Source: Pseudomonadales bacterium (GTDB lineage: Bacteria > Pseudomonadota > Gammaproteobacteria > Pseudomonadales > Ketobacteraceae). Taken from it: a stretch of DNA of 64,000 bases. The stretch's first letter is position 1. Each line of letters begins with the position of its first letter. The stretch spans positions 62,001 to 126,000 of the forward strand of contig JAGUVW010000003.1 of NCBI GenBank assembly GCA_020062665.1, read 5' to 3'. Of the stretch, positions 7,429-17,061 are shown one piece after another. A program made the position numbers and the translations under genes. The notes beneath the pieces were generated by a model. It was not told where the DNA came from and did no database searches. It saw nothing but the letters and a program-made list of their open reading frames with translations.

Positions 7429-8958
7429 CTATTTAAGGAACAGGTGGTAGGCCGGATTGGCTGTTTCATCGACATGGACATAGCCCAGCTCCCTGAAATA
7501 GCGCTTGAGGGTGGCGCGTTCCTTCAGGGGCACCTGCAGCCCCACCAGCACCCGGCCAAAGGCGGCGCCGTGGTTGCGGTAGTGGAACAGACTGATGTTC
7601 CAGTGTTCACCCAGCTTGAGCAGAAACTCCATCAGGGCGCCAGGACGCTCAGGAAATTCAAAGCGATAGACCACTTCGTCCGGAATGCCGCCGCCGTTGC
7701 CGTTGGACGGGCCGTGCCCACCCACCAGGTGGCGGATATGGAGTTTGGCCATCTCGTTGGACGACAGGTCTTCCACCTGGTAGCCCTTGTCCACCAGCAA
7801 ACTGGCGATCTCGGCGCGCTGCTGAACGCCGGCGGTCTGCACCCCCACGTAGACATGGGCCTTGCTGGCACTGGCGTAGCGGTAGTTGAACTCGGTGATG
7901 GAGCGCTTGCCCAGGGCCTGGCAGAAACGGCGGAAGCTGCCGGGCTGCTCGGGAATGGTGACGGCGAACACGGCCTCGCGGTTTTCGCCGATTTCGGCGC
8001 GCTCGGCGATGTGGCGCAGACGATCGAAGTTGACGTTGGCGCCGCTGCAGATGGCCAGCAGGCTTTCATTCTTCAGCCCGTGCCGGGTGACATATTTCTT
8101 CAGTCCGGCCACGGATAACGCGCCGGCAGGTTCATTGATGGAGCGGGTGTCGTCGAACAGATCCTTGATGGCGGCGCAGATTTCGTCGGTGGTCACGGTG
8201 ATGACCTCGTCGACGAATTTGCGGGCAAGGCGGAAGGTTTCCTTGCCGATCTGGGCCACTGCCACGCCGTCGGCGAACAGGCCCACCTGGGGCAGCACCA
8301 CCCGGCGGCCGGCGTCCATGGCGGCTTTCAGGCAGGCGGAATCTTCCGACTCGACGCCGATCACCTTGATCTCGGGGCGCAGGTATTTCAGATAGGTGGC
8401 CACGCCCGCCACCAGGCCGCCGCCGCCCACCGGGATGAACACGGCATGCAGTGGGCCGGTGTGCTGGCGCAGGATTTCCATGCCAATGGTGCCCTGGCCG
8501 GCGATCACCTCGGGATCATCGTAAGGATGCACGAACACATAGCCGTGCTTTTCCATCAGCATGTCCGCATGCACCTTGGCTTCGTCGAAGGCATCCCCGT
8601 GCAGCACCACTTTGCCGCCCAGGTTACGCACGGCGCTGACCTTGATATCGGGCGTGGTCTGGGGCATCACGATGGTGGCCTTGATGCCAAGCCGGGACGC
8701 CGCCAGCGCCACACCCTGGGCATGGTTGCCCGCCGAGGCACAAATCACGCCGCGCGCCTTGTCCTCATCGCTCAGGTTGACGATCTTGTTATAGGCACCG
8801 CGAATCTTGAAGGAAAACACCGGCTGCAGGTCTTCGCGCTTCAGCCAGACCTGATTGTCGAGACGGCGGGACAGGGAACGGGCAGGATCGATGGGGGTTT
8901 CCACGGCCACGTCATACACGCGGGCCTGCAGTATTTTTTTTATGGTGCGCTCGGGCAT
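7429..8958 (-). CDS. ilvA: Biosynthetic L-threonine dehydratase IlvA
   Basis: A PLP enzyme that deaminates threonine to 2-oxobutanoate, the first committed step to isoleucine. It is 509 residues, the long allosteric form. The PLP lysine lies in SFKIRGAYN (Lys51), with the phosphate-binding glycine loop [10 protein letters not shown] and the [13 protein letters not shown] motif. Two ACT-like regulatory domains fill the C-terminal third (starting near [11 protein letters not shown] and [14 protein letters not shown]), so isoleucine feedback is expected. I chose the ATG at 8958, ten bases after AGGA; a TTG nine bases further upstream lies too close to that site. It is divergent from rpiA, the common gammaproteobacterial arrangement. 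Confidence 0.96.
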   Translation of the reverse strand: MPERTIKKILQARVYDVAVETPIDPARSLSRRLDNQVWLKREDLQPVFSFKIRGAYNKIVNLSDEDKARGVICASAGNHAQGVALAASRLGIKATIVMPQTTPDIKVSAVRNLGGKVVLHGDAFDEAKVHADMLMEKHGYVFVHPYDDPEVIAGQGTIGMEILRQHTGPLHAVFIPVGGGGLVAGVATYLKYLRPEIKVIGVESEDSACLKAAMDAGRRVVLPQVGLFADGVAVAQIGKETFRLARKFVDEVITVTTDEICAAIKDLFDDTRSINEPAGALSVAGLKKYVTRHGLKNESLLAICSGANVNFDRLRHIAERAEIGENREAVFAVTIPEQPGSFRRFCQALGKRSITEFNYRYASASKAHVYVGVQTAGVQQRAEIASLLVDKGYQVEDLSSNEMAKLHIRHLVGGHGPSNGNGGGIPDEVVYRFEFPERPGALMEFLLKLGEHWNISLFHYRNHGAAFGRVLVGLQVPLKERATLKRYFRELGYVHVDETANPAYHLFLK

Positions 8959-9005
8959 GCAATGCAAATCCTGGGACAGGCCGGATATTCAGGGAAACAA
9001 GCCTA

Positions 9006-9034
9006 TTAGCATACACCATATTGCCCTTTATAAT
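9006..9034 (+). promoter_or_regulatory. Sigma-70 promoter of rpiA
   Basis: A consensus -10 TATAAT at 9029-9034 has TTAGCA at 9006-9011 as a weak -35 with a 17-base spacer. It would place transcription start about 30 bases before the rpiA ATG. Confidence 0.65.
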
Positions 9035-9068
9035 GCGCCGACTCTGCCCATCACCCGGAACTGCGCTC

Positions 9069-9728
9069 ATGACTCAAGACGAATTGAAACAGGCTGTCGC
9101 CAAGGCCGCCATCGCCTACGTGGAAGAAGGCACTATCGTGGGAGTGGGCACCGGCTCCACCGCCAATTACTTCATCGATTACCTGGCCGGGATGAAGCAC
9201 CTGATCGAAGGCACAGTGGCCAGTTCCGAAGCCACCCGCAAGCGCCTGCAGCAACATGGCATTCCGGTGTTCGATCTGAATGCCGTGGCCGAGATTCCGG
9301 TGTACGTGGATGGCGCCGACGAGACCGATGCCAACCTGTGTCTGATCAAGGGCGGCGGCGGCGCGCTGACGCGGGAAAAAATCATCGCGGCGGTGGCAAC
9401 GAAATTCGTCTGCATTGCGGATGGCTCGAAGAAAGTGCCCGTGCTGGGGAAATTCCCGCTGCCGGTGGAAGTGATTCCGATGGCCCGCAGTTACGTGGCG
9501 CGGGAAATCGTGAAGCTGGGCGGCGATCCGGTTTACCGTGAAGGTTTCGTGACGGACAACGGCAATATCATTCTGGATATCCACAACATGGAAATCAGCC
9601 AGCCGGTGAAACTGGAGGCACAGCTGAACAACATCGTGGGCGTGGTGACGAACGGCCTGTTCGCCCTGCGCAGCGCCGATGTGTTGCTGCTGGGCACCGA
9701 CAAGGGCGTCCAAACCATCACGCGCTGA
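9069..9728 (+). CDS. rpiA: Ribose-5-phosphate isomerase A
   Basis: A 219-residue enzyme of the non-oxidative pentose phosphate pathway that interconverts ribose-5-phosphate and ribulose-5-phosphate. Signature segments are [13 protein letters not shown] (phosphate loop), the catalytic aspartates in YVDGADETD, and the lysine loop [11 protein letters not shown]. Full length compared with E. coli RpiA. The chosen ATG gives the usual MTQDELKQ N-terminus; the frame is open upstream but falls on the promoter. It is divergent from ilvA. Confidence 0.97.
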   Translation: MTQDELKQAVAKAAIAYVEEGTIVGVGTGSTANYFIDYLAGMKHLIEGTVASSEATRKRLQQHGIPVFDLNAVAEIPVYVDGADETDANLCLIKGGGGALTREKIIAAVATKFVCIADGSKKVPVLGKFPLPVEVIPMARSYVAREIVKLGGDPVYREGFVTDNGNIILDIHNMEISQPVKLEAQLNNIVGVVTNGLFALRSADVLLLGTDKGVQTITR

Positions 9729-9833
9729 GTTCCGTTCCGCTTTGGTGCACTGCCGCCGGCCGGTGCACCGGGCATTCGCCTGCAGCATCACCTTATCATC
9801 CATTTCCTCCAGCACCGCCCCTGATTTTTACCG

Positions 9834-9849
9834 TGGCATAGTCCTTGCT
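9834..9849 (+). promoter_or_regulatory. Sigma-54 (RpoN) promoter upstream of amtB
   Basis: TGGCATAGTCCTTGCT matches the -24/-12 consensus TGGCAC-N5-TTGCW, with exactly ten bases between the GG (9835-9836) and GC (9847-9848) doublets. Transcription would start near 9860, 64 bases before the ammonium transporter start. Sigma-54/NtrC control of amt genes under nitrogen limitation is the established pattern in proteobacteria. Confidence 0.8.
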
Positions 9850-9923
9850 CACTCCTCAACGCTCGCTGAGGGATCAGCCTTGCTGTTGTTCACTTCACTC
9901 TGGAGTGCCTTGGGGGTGCTTGC

Positions 9924-11210
9924 ATGTCACGCTTGTTGTTGTTGCTCGTGTTGTTAATTCCCGCCAATGTGTTTGCTGCCGATGCCGATCTTGCCCTCAA
10001 TACTGTCTGGGTGCTGGTGGCGGCGGCGCTGGTGTTCTTCATGCAGACCGGGTTTGCCCTGCTGGAAAGCGGCATGGCCCGCAGCAAGAACGCCGTCAAT
10101 GTGGTGATGAAGAATTACATGGATCTGTGCCTGGGTAGCCTGATTTTCTGGGCGGTAGGCTTCGGGTTGATGTTCGGCGTAAATGAAAGCGGTTTCTTCG
10201 GCACCACACATCTGTTTCCGCAATTCGATTCGGAGTGGCCGTATACCTTTCTGCTGTTCCAGATGCTGTTTGCTGCCACCGCCACCACCATCGCCAGCGG
10301 CGCCATGGCGGAGCGTACCCGCTACATGGGGTATCTGGTGGGGGCGATGGTGATCACAGGGGTGATTTATCCGGTGTTCGGCAGCTGGGCCTGGGGCGGC
10401 TTTTTCGGCGGCAAGGGCTGGCTGGCAGAAATGGGCTTTATCGATTTTGCCGGCTCGACGGTGGTGCACGCCGTCGGCGCATGGTGCGCCCTGGCGGGCA
10501 TTCTAGTGGTGGGGCCGCGGCTGGGGCGGTTTGATCCCGTCACCGGCAAAGCACGACTGATTCCCGGCCACAATCTGAATAACGTGGCGCTGGGTGGTTT
10601 CATCCTGTGGCTGGGCTGGTTTGGTTTCAACGCGGGCAGCTTGCTGCAGGGCGACGCCAGCCTGGGCAAGATCGCATTGAACACGCATCTGGCCGCCTGC
10701 GCCGGCGCGGCGAGTATTTTTCTGTGTCAGGCGCTGAGTGGCCGGCCGGTGTTGCTGACGCTCACTGTCAACGGCAGTCTGGGCGGACTGGTGGCCATCA
10801 CCGCCGGCTGCGCCACCATGTCACCGGGCTATGCCATTGTCACCGGCGCCGTTGCGGGCGCAATCGTGCTGCTGGGCACAGTAATGCTGGAAATGCTGCA
10901 GCTGGATGACGCGGTCGGCGCGATTCCGGTACACGGTTTTGCTGGCGTCTGGGGCACCCTGGCAGCAGGCCTTTTCCTGCAACCCAATCCATTCGATCTG
11001 CACCAACTCGGCGTGCAGGCGGTGGGTTCCATCGCGGCGTTTCTGTGGACGTTTCCGCTGGCGTTCATCATGTACTGGTTGCTGGAAAAATCCATCGGCC
11101 TGCGCGCCACCCATCTGCAACAGCAACGGGGCCTGGATTTTTCCGAACATGCCGAAAACGGTTATCCGGAATTTGATTCCCTGCATTTGCATAAACCCAT
11201 CGTCCGCTAA
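9924..11210 (+). CDS. amtB: Ammonium transporter of the Amt family
   Basis: A 428-residue inner-membrane ammonium channel with a cleavable signal peptide (about residues 1-18, ending VFAA) and eleven predicted membrane helices. The twin pore histidines are present: His182 in STVVHAVGAW and His337 in AIPVHGFAGVWG. The family signature around LGGFILWLGWFGFNAGS is intact. No glnK lies directly upstream; that position holds a sigma-54 promoter instead. The gene is followed after eight bases by an unknown gene on the same strand, so the two probably form one nitrogen-regulated transcript. Confidence 0.95.
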   Translation: MSRLLLLLVLLIPANVFAADADLALNTVWVLVAAALVFFMQTGFALLESGMARSKNAVNVVMKNYMDLCLGSLIFWAVGFGLMFGVNESGFFGTTHLFPQFDSEWPYTFLLFQMLFAATATTIASGAMAERTRYMGYLVGAMVITGVIYPVFGSWAWGGFFGGKGWLAEMGFIDFAGSTVVHAVGAWCALAGILVVGPRLGRFDPVTGKARLIPGHNLNNVALGGFILWLGWFGFNAGSLLQGDASLGKIALNTHLAACAGAASIFLCQALSGRPVLLTLTVNGSLGGLVAITAGCATMSPGYAIVTGAVAGAIVLLGTVMLEMLQLDDAVGAIPVHGFAGVWGTLAAGLFLQPNPFDLHQLGVQAVGSIAAFLWTFPLAFIMYWLLEKSIGLRATHLQQQRGLDFSEHAENGYPEFDSLHLHKPIVR

Positions 11211-11218
11211 GGTGCCCC

Positions 11219-11872
11219 ATGGAAGAACGCATTCGCCAACGTCGCGCCTTGTTTACCGTGTTGCAGGAATGGCTGGAGGAATCCAGCCTGATGGAAGCGC
11301 TGGTGATTTTCGAGGATCACTTTCAGGGCCGGCCCACCATCGCTGTGCATGATTATCTGACGCGGATCGCACCGCTGTATCAGGATCGGGTGGACGCCAA
11401 AACCCTGCGCCGCAATCTGATGCAGGTGCTGGTGACGCGCACGCAGGACCTGGCACCCGATCCATTGCCACAGCTGGAAAAATTCCGCAGGCAGCAAACC
11501 AGCGGGCCAGATCTGCGTTTCAACGCGCAACCAACGCCGCAGCAACTGGCGCTGCACAGTCTGGTGTCTGCCATGATGCACAAGGTGCCGCTGACCCAGC
11601 GCAAGCAGTTGCATGTGCATATCGCGCAGCAGCTGAAAACCCGCTTTCGCAATGGCAGTTATGATCTGCTGTCCCAGTACATGCTGGCGGACAATCCGCT
11701 CTACCTGGCCGGCTTCGACGATCGCGCGCTGCGGGATTTTCTCAGCCTGATTTATGTGGCCGCGTGCGAGGTGCTGGGGCCGGTGGCGGCGGATCGCTGG
11801 CTGGGTGGATGTATCGCCGATCTGCGCACCGCTGAGCCGGCCAATGCCGAAGCAGTGAATCGCTATTTATAG
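11219..11872 (+). CDS. Hypothetical protein co-transcribed with amtB, 217 aa
   Basis: A 217-residue soluble, mainly helical protein that I do not recognise. The ATG follows the amtB stop by eight bases, so it must share the sigma-54-driven transcript. It has no signal peptide, membrane helix or cysteine motif; the sequence is rich in Leu, Arg, Gln and Ala with a central helix bundle (QQLALHSLVSAMMHKVPL) and a C-terminal YLADNPLYLAGFDD-like segment. Co-expression suggests a part in nitrogen limitation or Amt function, which is inference only. Confidence 0.75.
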   Translation: MEERIRQRRALFTVLQEWLEESSLMEALVIFEDHFQGRPTIAVHDYLTRIAPLYQDRVDAKTLRRNLMQVLVTRTQDLAPDPLPQLEKFRRQQTSGPDLRFNAQPTPQQLALHSLVSAMMHKVPLTQRKQLHVHIAQQLKTRFRNGSYDLLSQYMLADNPLYLAGFDDRALRDFLSLIYVAACEVLGPVAADRWLGGCIADLRTAEPANAEAVNRYL

Positions 11873-12010
11873 CACTCAGGTCATTGCATACCGCACTGCC
11901 ACACCCTAAGGCCTGTCCGATTCATTCAAGTCCAGCCCGGTTGTCCGTGCTAGGTTGCCATTTGCGCTTGTGAAATGCAGGCGGACATCAACAGGGGGGA
12001 GGACAGCGCT

Positions 12011-12910
12011 GTGGCGACAGTTCGATTGCGCGATGGTGAATCATTGAATGTGATATGCATCGGCCGGGGCAGCCCGGTGTTGCTGGTGCACGCCTTTGCT
12101 TCACGCGCCCAGCACTGGTTGCCTCACGTGTTGCCGCTGATGCACCGCTTCCGCTTCTATCTGCCGGATCTGCGCGGGTTCGGCAAATCCCACCACACCC
12201 GCCTCGACAGCGACGATGTGTTCGCCACTTATGCCCATGACATCGAAGACATCATGCAGCATTTTGGCCTGCAGGATGTGGTGCTGGGCGGCGTTTCCAC
12301 CGGCGCCTATGTCTGCCTGACCTACAATCAGCTGTATGGGTTTGGCCGCATCCGCAAATATCTGAATATCGAACACGGAGCCGACAGCGCCCACCAGCCA
12401 GGGCAATTCAACGGCCTGTTCCGGGAGCGACAGGCAGAATATTTTACACACTTCCGCCAGTTGTTGCGCATCACCGAGCGGCAACGCCATCTGCCCTACT
12501 GGAAGCTGCCACTGCAGCATCGCCTGCAACTGCGCGACACGGTGGCCGCCACCCTGCGCCGCTCCACGCACAACCGGCTGCTGCGCAACGCGATCTCCGC
12601 CGGCACCGGGTTGGCCGAGCCCTTGTTCACCCGCCATGTGCTACCGGTAGACAACTGGCCGGTGTATCTGGATGTGATGCGCGCATTCATGATTGGCCGC
12701 GACACCCGCGCCGCGCTGGGCAACATCAAGGTGCCTACTATGGTGATGGCGGGACGGCATTCACGGTTTTTTACCCTCGAAGCCCAGCAGGAGCTGCTGC
12801 ACTACATTCCCCATGCGGAGCTGGTGATTTTTGAGAAGGCGGGCCACGCGCCCATGGTGGATCAACCGTTGCTGTTCCAGAAAAACCTGACGCGATTTCT
12901 GACCAGCTAA
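12011..12910 (+). CDS. Alpha/beta-fold hydrolase
   Basis: A serine hydrolase of the alpha/beta superfamily, about 299 residues. Visible: the HG-like oxyanion segment VLLVHAF, PDLRGFGKS, the nucleophile elbow GGVSTGAY (Ser in GVSTG), and a C-terminal FEKAGHAPMVDQP histidine. I chose the GTG at 12011 over the upstream ATG at 11975, because a very strong GGGGGGAGGA site ends seven bases before it. Substrate unknown; esterase, lipase or haloperoxidase-like activity are all possible. It faces a convergent AraC regulator with a 20-base gap. Confidence 0.85.
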   Translation: MATVRLRDGESLNVICIGRGSPVLLVHAFASRAQHWLPHVLPLMHRFRFYLPDLRGFGKSHHTRLDSDDVFATYAHDIEDIMQHFGLQDVVLGGVSTGAYVCLTYNQLYGFGRIRKYLNIEHGADSAHQPGQFNGLFRERQAEYFTHFRQLLRITERQRHLPYWKLPLQHRLQLRDTVAATLRRSTHNRLLRNAISAGTGLAEPLFTRHVLPVDNWPVYLDVMRAFMIGRDTRAALGNIKVPTMVMAGRHSRFFTLEAQQELLHYIPHAELVIFEKAGHAPMVDQPLLFQKNLTRFLTS

Positions 12911-12930
12911 GTGCGCAGAGGTGATGGCTT

Positions 12931-13728
12931 TCACGGCAGCTGATCACCACCGGCTTCAATCACCAGCCGACTGTGGCGCTGGAACACGAACGACGGCGTC
13001 ATGCCCAGCATGTTGCGAAAAGTGCGACTGAAATGCGGTGAATCGGCAAAGCCCGCGGCCAACGCTGCGTCGGTGAGGCTCTTGCCGGACGCCATCAATC
13101 CCGCCGTCACGAACAGGCGATGCCACAGACGATAACGCCGCACCGGCACGCCAACCACATTGCGAAACAGGCGCTGCAGCTGGGATTCCGACATGCCGAC
13201 CTGGGCCGCCAGTGCCTGATTGGACAAATTTGACAGCGGATCCTGCTTGATCAACTGCACCGCCTGGCGCAGACGTTCATCTATCGGATAGTCCACGGTT
13301 TGCGGCGGCAGGATGCCAAGCGTCAGGCTCTGATAAGCGTGAGCGGCCGGCACCATGTCCTGATGCAGCATCACGCACAGTTCCAGCTGCTGGCGCTCGC
13401 GCCGGCTGTTAACCCACACAGCGCCGAGGCAATCCTGCATATCCTGCTGCAACGCCCTGAAATCCCTTCCAAAAGGATCCAGGAAACAATTCGCCATCAG
13501 CTGGCCGCCGGAATGCACGTTGACTTTACCGTCCGCCGGCACCAGCGCCGCACGCGTTTCGATGCAGTTGCCGGTGGTCAGATCCTCGATGCGAAACGGT
13601 TTTTCCAATCCCAGCACATAGCAGGCTGCCGCCGTGTGCATGGAAGGCAGTTCAAACAATTCACCGATGTAGAGGGTGCGCAAATCCCACAGGTAAAGCA
13701 GCGCGTGACGTTGTTGGTCTAATGGCAT
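12931..13728 (-). CDS. AraC-family transcriptional regulator
   Basis: A 265-residue regulator. The C-terminal ~100 residues hold two helix-turn-helix motifs: LSNQALAAQVGMSESQLQRL, then SLTDAALAAGFADSPHFSRT followed by the FRNMLGMTPS signature. The N-terminal 150 residues form a sensor domain I cannot assign to a ligand. It is divergent from the lipase/foldase pair (209-base gap), so a lipid-responsive control of lipA is plausible, but no operator could be confirmed. The ATG has no strong ribosome-binding site. Confidence 0.88.
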   Translation of the reverse strand: MPLDQQRHALLYLWDLRTLYIGELFELPSMHTAAACYVLGLEKPFRIEDLTTGNCIETRAALVPADGKVNVHSGGQLMANCFLDPFGRDFRALQQDMQDCLGAVWVNSRRERQQLELCVMLHQDMVPAAHAYQSLTLGILPPQTVDYPIDERLRQAVQLIKQDPLSNLSNQALAAQVGMSESQLQRLFRNVVGVPVRRYRLWHRLFVTAGLMASGKSLTDAALAAGFADSPHFSRTFRNMLGMTPSFVFQRHSRLVIEAGGDQLP

Positions 13729-13937
13729 GGGATTTCATTGTTGTTATTGGCCCATCCGGGGCGAACACCGAGTTGCCAGGCTGTTCACACCTGATCAATT
13801 CGTTCAAGTCTTTCATCACCGCAAATTCTATGCTTTCACTTGTATGACGGGAACGCTGCTTTCGCAGAATTTTTCCATCGATAACAAGAACCCAACAAAA
13901 GCAAGAACATACATAACAAGAATATGGAGAGAACACC

Positions 13938-14897
13938 ATGATCACGAGACATTCCGTTTCGACGCTGCTGCTTTGCCTTTGTTTTCTGTGTGCATCACCT
14001 ACGCTACACGCGGCCACCAAGGATTACGCCAAGACCCGTCATCCCATTGTGCTGGTAGGCGGATTCCTGGCGTTCGATTCCATCTTCGGCATCGAGTATT
14101 TCTATGGCATTGCCGACGACCTGCGTCGCAACGGCGCTCGTGTTTATGAAACCGATGTCAGCGAGCTGCAGGACAATGAAACCCGTGGCGAAGAACTGCT
14201 GGCCCAGATTGAGGAAGTTCTTGCCATCAGTGGCGCCAGCAAGGTGAACATCATCGCGCACAGCCAGGGCTCGCCCACGGCGCGATATGTGGCGGCGATC
14301 CGGCCGGATCTGGTAGCGTCGGTGACATCGGTGCATGGCATGAATCGCGGCACGCCCATCGGCACTTTCTTCAACAAACTTGCGCCGGAAAACAGCCTGG
14401 CACTGGCGCTGCTGAATGGTATGGCGAAGGCGTTCGGCTTTGTGTGGTCGAGTCTGTCAGGTGGTGTCAATGCCAGCGGACAATCTGCCGCCGCCATCAT
14501 TCGCGCCGCCAATCCGGATGACGCAGCGCGCTTCAACAAGCTGTATCCACAAGCCATGCCCACCACCTCCTGTGGCACCAGTGGCGCCGCCAAAGTCAAC
14601 GGCGTTCAGTATTATTCGTGGGGCGGCACCGGTGGCCTGCTCTTCACTCAGACCAATCCGTTCGACCTGCTGGACACGGCGATGTACGGCATTACGCCGC
14701 TGATGTTTGCCAAGGGCGTCAAACACGATGGCGTCGTGCCGCTGTGCGGCATGTATCTGGGCAAGCCGATCCGCCACAGCTATTACCACAATCACACCGA
14801 TGCCCAGCGCCAGCTGTTAGGACTGGTGGGTGTGACGGTGAATCCGCTGGTGCTGTACCGGGATCAGGCCAATCGCCTGAAGAAAGCAGGTCTTTGA
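13938..14897 (+). CDS. lipA: Secreted triacylglycerol lipase, family I.1/I.2
   Basis: A 319-residue extracellular lipase hydrolysing triglycerides. The signal peptide ends near PTLHA (residue 25). Catalytic features: oxyanion HPIVLVGGF, nucleophile Ser109 in AHSQGSPTARY, the acid in KHDGVVPL, and a His near RHSYYHNHTDA. Two cysteines in the mature part (TTSCGTSG and PLCGMYL) probably form the stabilising disulfide seen in Pseudomonas lipases. A GGAGAG site precedes the ATG. The next gene encodes its foldase, and secretion would be by type II secretion. Confidence 0.95.
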   Translation: MITRHSVSTLLLCLCFLCASPTLHAATKDYAKTRHPIVLVGGFLAFDSIFGIEYFYGIADDLRRNGARVYETDVSELQDNETRGEELLAQIEEVLAISGASKVNIIAHSQGSPTARYVAAIRPDLVASVTSVHGMNRGTPIGTFFNKLAPENSLALALLNGMAKAFGFVWSSLSGGVNASGQSAAAIIRAANPDDAARFNKLYPQAMPTTSCGTSGAAKVNGVQYYSWGGTGGLLFTQTNPFDLLDTAMYGITPLMFAKGVKHDGVVPLCGMYLGKPIRHSYYHNHTDAQRQLLGLVGVTVNPLVLYRDQANRLKKAGL

Positions 14898-14905
14898 GCA
14901 GGCGC

Positions 14906-14926
14906 GGGAGCTGCGTTCCAGCTCCC
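14906..14926 (+). terminator. Intercistronic hairpin between lipase and foldase
   Basis: GGGAGCTG at 14906-14913 pairs perfectly with CAGCTCCC at 14919-14926 across a five-base loop. It lies wholly in the 49-base gap between the two genes. Only TT follows, so it is not a full terminator; it may stabilise the upstream message or attenuate foldase expression. Confidence 0.55.
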
Positions 14927-14946
14927 TTCAGTGGAGATCCATTTTC

Positions 14947-15960
14947 ATGAAGCTGCGGCATTTTTTTCCGACACTGGCCGTACTGGCGGTCTGCATCAGC
15001 GTGACGCAAGCCTGGTTGAGGTCATCCGACACCCCGCCCACAGATGTGCAGCATTCACATCCAACAGCGCTGCATGACGGATTGCCGGCAGAACCGGTTC
15101 AGGTGTCAGACACTGTGCTTGATGTCGCTGCATTGCGATTCCAATTGGCGACCACGTCCAAACGCGACGTTGATATCCCCACCAGTCTGACGCTGGATGC
15201 CCAAGGCAATCTGGTGGCCGACGAGGGTTTGCGGATATTGATGGATTTTTTTCTGGCACTGGATGGTGAACAGGACGCGGCGCAGATTCGCGCACTGTTT
15301 CTGGCGGCAGTGGCAGCACAGTGCAGCGCCGACTGTGTCAGCGACGCCGCCGCATTGTTCGACCAGTATCAGGACTATCTTGCAACGCTGACGAATCAGT
15401 TGCCGGATGGTGCGGGCAGCGCCGATCTGCGGGAACGCCTGGAGACGGTGGTGGCATTGCGGCATCAGACATTGGGGCCAGAGCTGGCCAGCGCGCTGTT
15501 CGGGTATGAAGAACAGTATGATCACTATCGTGTTCGTCAGTGGGCAATCCAGCAGGACGCCTCCTTGTCTGCAATGGAAAAACAAGCGCAACTGCAGGCT
15601 TTACAGTTCAGCGCTCCCGCTGGTCTGATCGAGCGGGAACAGTCAACACAGCAACTGCGGCAAGCACGCCAGCTGCAATCCGACTTTGCTGCGAGTGACG
15701 CCACTGCGCTGCATGCCGCACGGACGGAATTGCTGGGCTCCAATGCCGCCGAACGCCTGCAGCAACTGGATCACCAGCGCCAGGCGTGGGATCAACGTTA
15801 TCATCGCTATCGGGAGGAGATGGCGGCGCTGGACAGTAGCGGACTTGCGATGCAGGATCGGCTGGAACAGATCACGCTACTGCGCCAACGGCATTTTGAT
15901 GCACAGGAAAATCAGCGGGTGGCGGCTCTCGATCGCATCCACGCTGCTGAAACGCCGTGA
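14947..15960 (+). CDS. lipB: Lipase-specific foldase (Lif) LipB
   Basis: A 337-residue membrane-anchored steric chaperone that folds the secreted lipase in the periplasm. An N-terminal anchor (about residues 5-22) is followed by a Pro/Ala-rich linker, then a long alpha-helical region rich in Gln, Leu, Ala and Arg. The Lif signature region appears as LRILMDFFLALDGEQD; the typical RxxFDY core is degenerate here (LMDFF). It is paired with the lipase as in all class I lipase operons. Position and helical content make the assignment firm. Confidence 0.92.
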   Translation: MKLRHFFPTLAVLAVCISVTQAWLRSSDTPPTDVQHSHPTALHDGLPAEPVQVSDTVLDVAALRFQLATTSKRDVDIPTSLTLDAQGNLVADEGLRILMDFFLALDGEQDAAQIRALFLAAVAAQCSADCVSDAAALFDQYQDYLATLTNQLPDGAGSADLRERLETVVALRHQTLGPELASALFGYEEQYDHYRVRQWAIQQDASLSAMEKQAQLQALQFSAPAGLIEREQSTQQLRQARQLQSDFAASDATALHAARTELLGSNAAERLQQLDHQRQAWDQRYHRYREEMAALDSSGLAMQDRLEQITLLRQRHFDAQENQRVAALDRIHAAETP

Positions 15961-15978
15961 ACCGAACCAACCGTATCC

Positions 15979-17037
15979 TCAAGCCACCACCGGCACAAGA
16001 TGCAGGGTGTCATCGGTGAGAATCTCAAATGCAGCCCGGTAGCGGGTGATCAGTTCCCGCTCCGGCTTGCCCTTCTCGTGCACCACGATCCGCGCGCTGG
16101 CGATCTTGCAGTTCAGACAGGTGTGGGAACCGCCCGGCGGATTGTAATAATTCAGACCGACAAAATGTTCGCGCGGCGCCTGGATGTCACCCACGATCCG
16201 CACACCCTTGTTAGCAGTGTCGAAATGCCAGTGGAAATAACCATAGTGGGCCTTGGCGAACGGCGCCCGCCACAGGCTGTTCAGGGCGTGGGTTCTGCCA
16301 TCGACGCGCAACACCAGCGTGGTCATGCGCGGTGTCCACAGTGGACCGAATTTCAGTTTCGCCGACGCCACTTCCAGAAACGCATCCGGCGCATTGTCAA
16401 AGCCTGCCACCTGACCCCAGGCATATTCATCCGTGTGCTTGCTGCCCCAGTTGTGATTCTCGCTGCCTTGCCAGTTGTCCACATGCAGGGTTTCGCCGTT
16501 CACCACCAGATGTCCATTGAAGCGCGCATTGGGATTGGCCACCAGTGCCTTGGCTTTCGGCAGCGCTTTGTCATAGAGATTCTGCGGCAGCAGATACACC
16601 GGCTCACTGCCTGGCTGATACTGCAGTTGCCACTGGATGTGATTACCCCCCTGCTTCACCTCGCCCTGCAATGCGCCCGGCACCAGCGTCGCGTTGCCGA
16701 TGCGCACCTGCAGGCCGGCGTTGTCGAACTGGCACTGAGCCAGCGGATGCTCGGATTTGGCCGCCCGCACCTGCCCGGTTTCGCCGTCGAATGCGATCAC
16801 CCACAGCTCGCCGATATTTTTTTGCGGTTGTCCCTTGGGCGCGAAAATCGTGTAGCGAATCCAGAACGCCAGCGGCCGGTCGGGATGATTGGCGCGCAGA
16901 AAATAGCTCTCATAATGGCCGTGGTCGTGATGGGTGAAGCGGCATTCGTTCATCTGCCGGCGTTGCTCGGCGAAGATATCACTCATCGAAATATTCCGTT
17001 GTGTGGTGACGGTACGCGGTTCCATGGCGGTGATCAT
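15979..17037 (-). CDS. CrtC/AttH-like (lipocalin-like) domain protein
   Basis: A 352-residue protein with no membrane segment. Features that can be seen: an early HDHGHYESYFLRANHP segment, a central NWQGSENHNWGSKHTDEYAW and YGYFHWHF pattern, and a late Cys pair in HTCLNCK. The repeating Trp/Asn/His segments suggest a beta-barrel of the hydroxyneurosporene synthase (CrtC)/AttH type, usually acting on hydrophobic ligands, but the match is by eye. The ATG at 17037 has GGGAG eight bases upstream; an ATG at 16986 (MSDIFAEQ) also has GGAA nearby. It is third in an operon with a GMC oxidoreductase. Confidence 0.75.
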   Translation of the reverse strand: MITAMEPRTVTTQRNISMSDIFAEQRRQMNECRFTHHDHGHYESYFLRANHPDRPLAFWIRYTIFAPKGQPQKNIGELWVIAFDGETGQVRAAKSEHPLAQCQFDNAGLQVRIGNATLVPGALQGEVKQGGNHIQWQLQYQPGSEPVYLLPQNLYDKALPKAKALVANPNARFNGHLVVNGETLHVDNWQGSENHNWGSKHTDEYAWGQVAGFDNAPDAFLEVASAKLKFGPLWTPRMTTLVLRVDGRTHALNSLWRAPFAKAHYGYFHWHFDTANKGVRIVGDIQAPREHFVGLNYYNPPGGSHTCLNCKIASARIVVHEKGKPERELITRYRAAFEILTDDTLHLVPVVA

Positions 17038-17061
17038 AAAAGTTGCTCCCTGTCCGATGCC

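Noticed and set aside
9744-9770. Possible NtrC sites (GGTGCAC and CGGTGCACCG) upstream of the sigma-54 promoter
   Set aside because: The half-sites do not have the spacing of the TGCACC-N5-GGTGCA consensus. They may still be enhancer elements, but the sequence does not show it.
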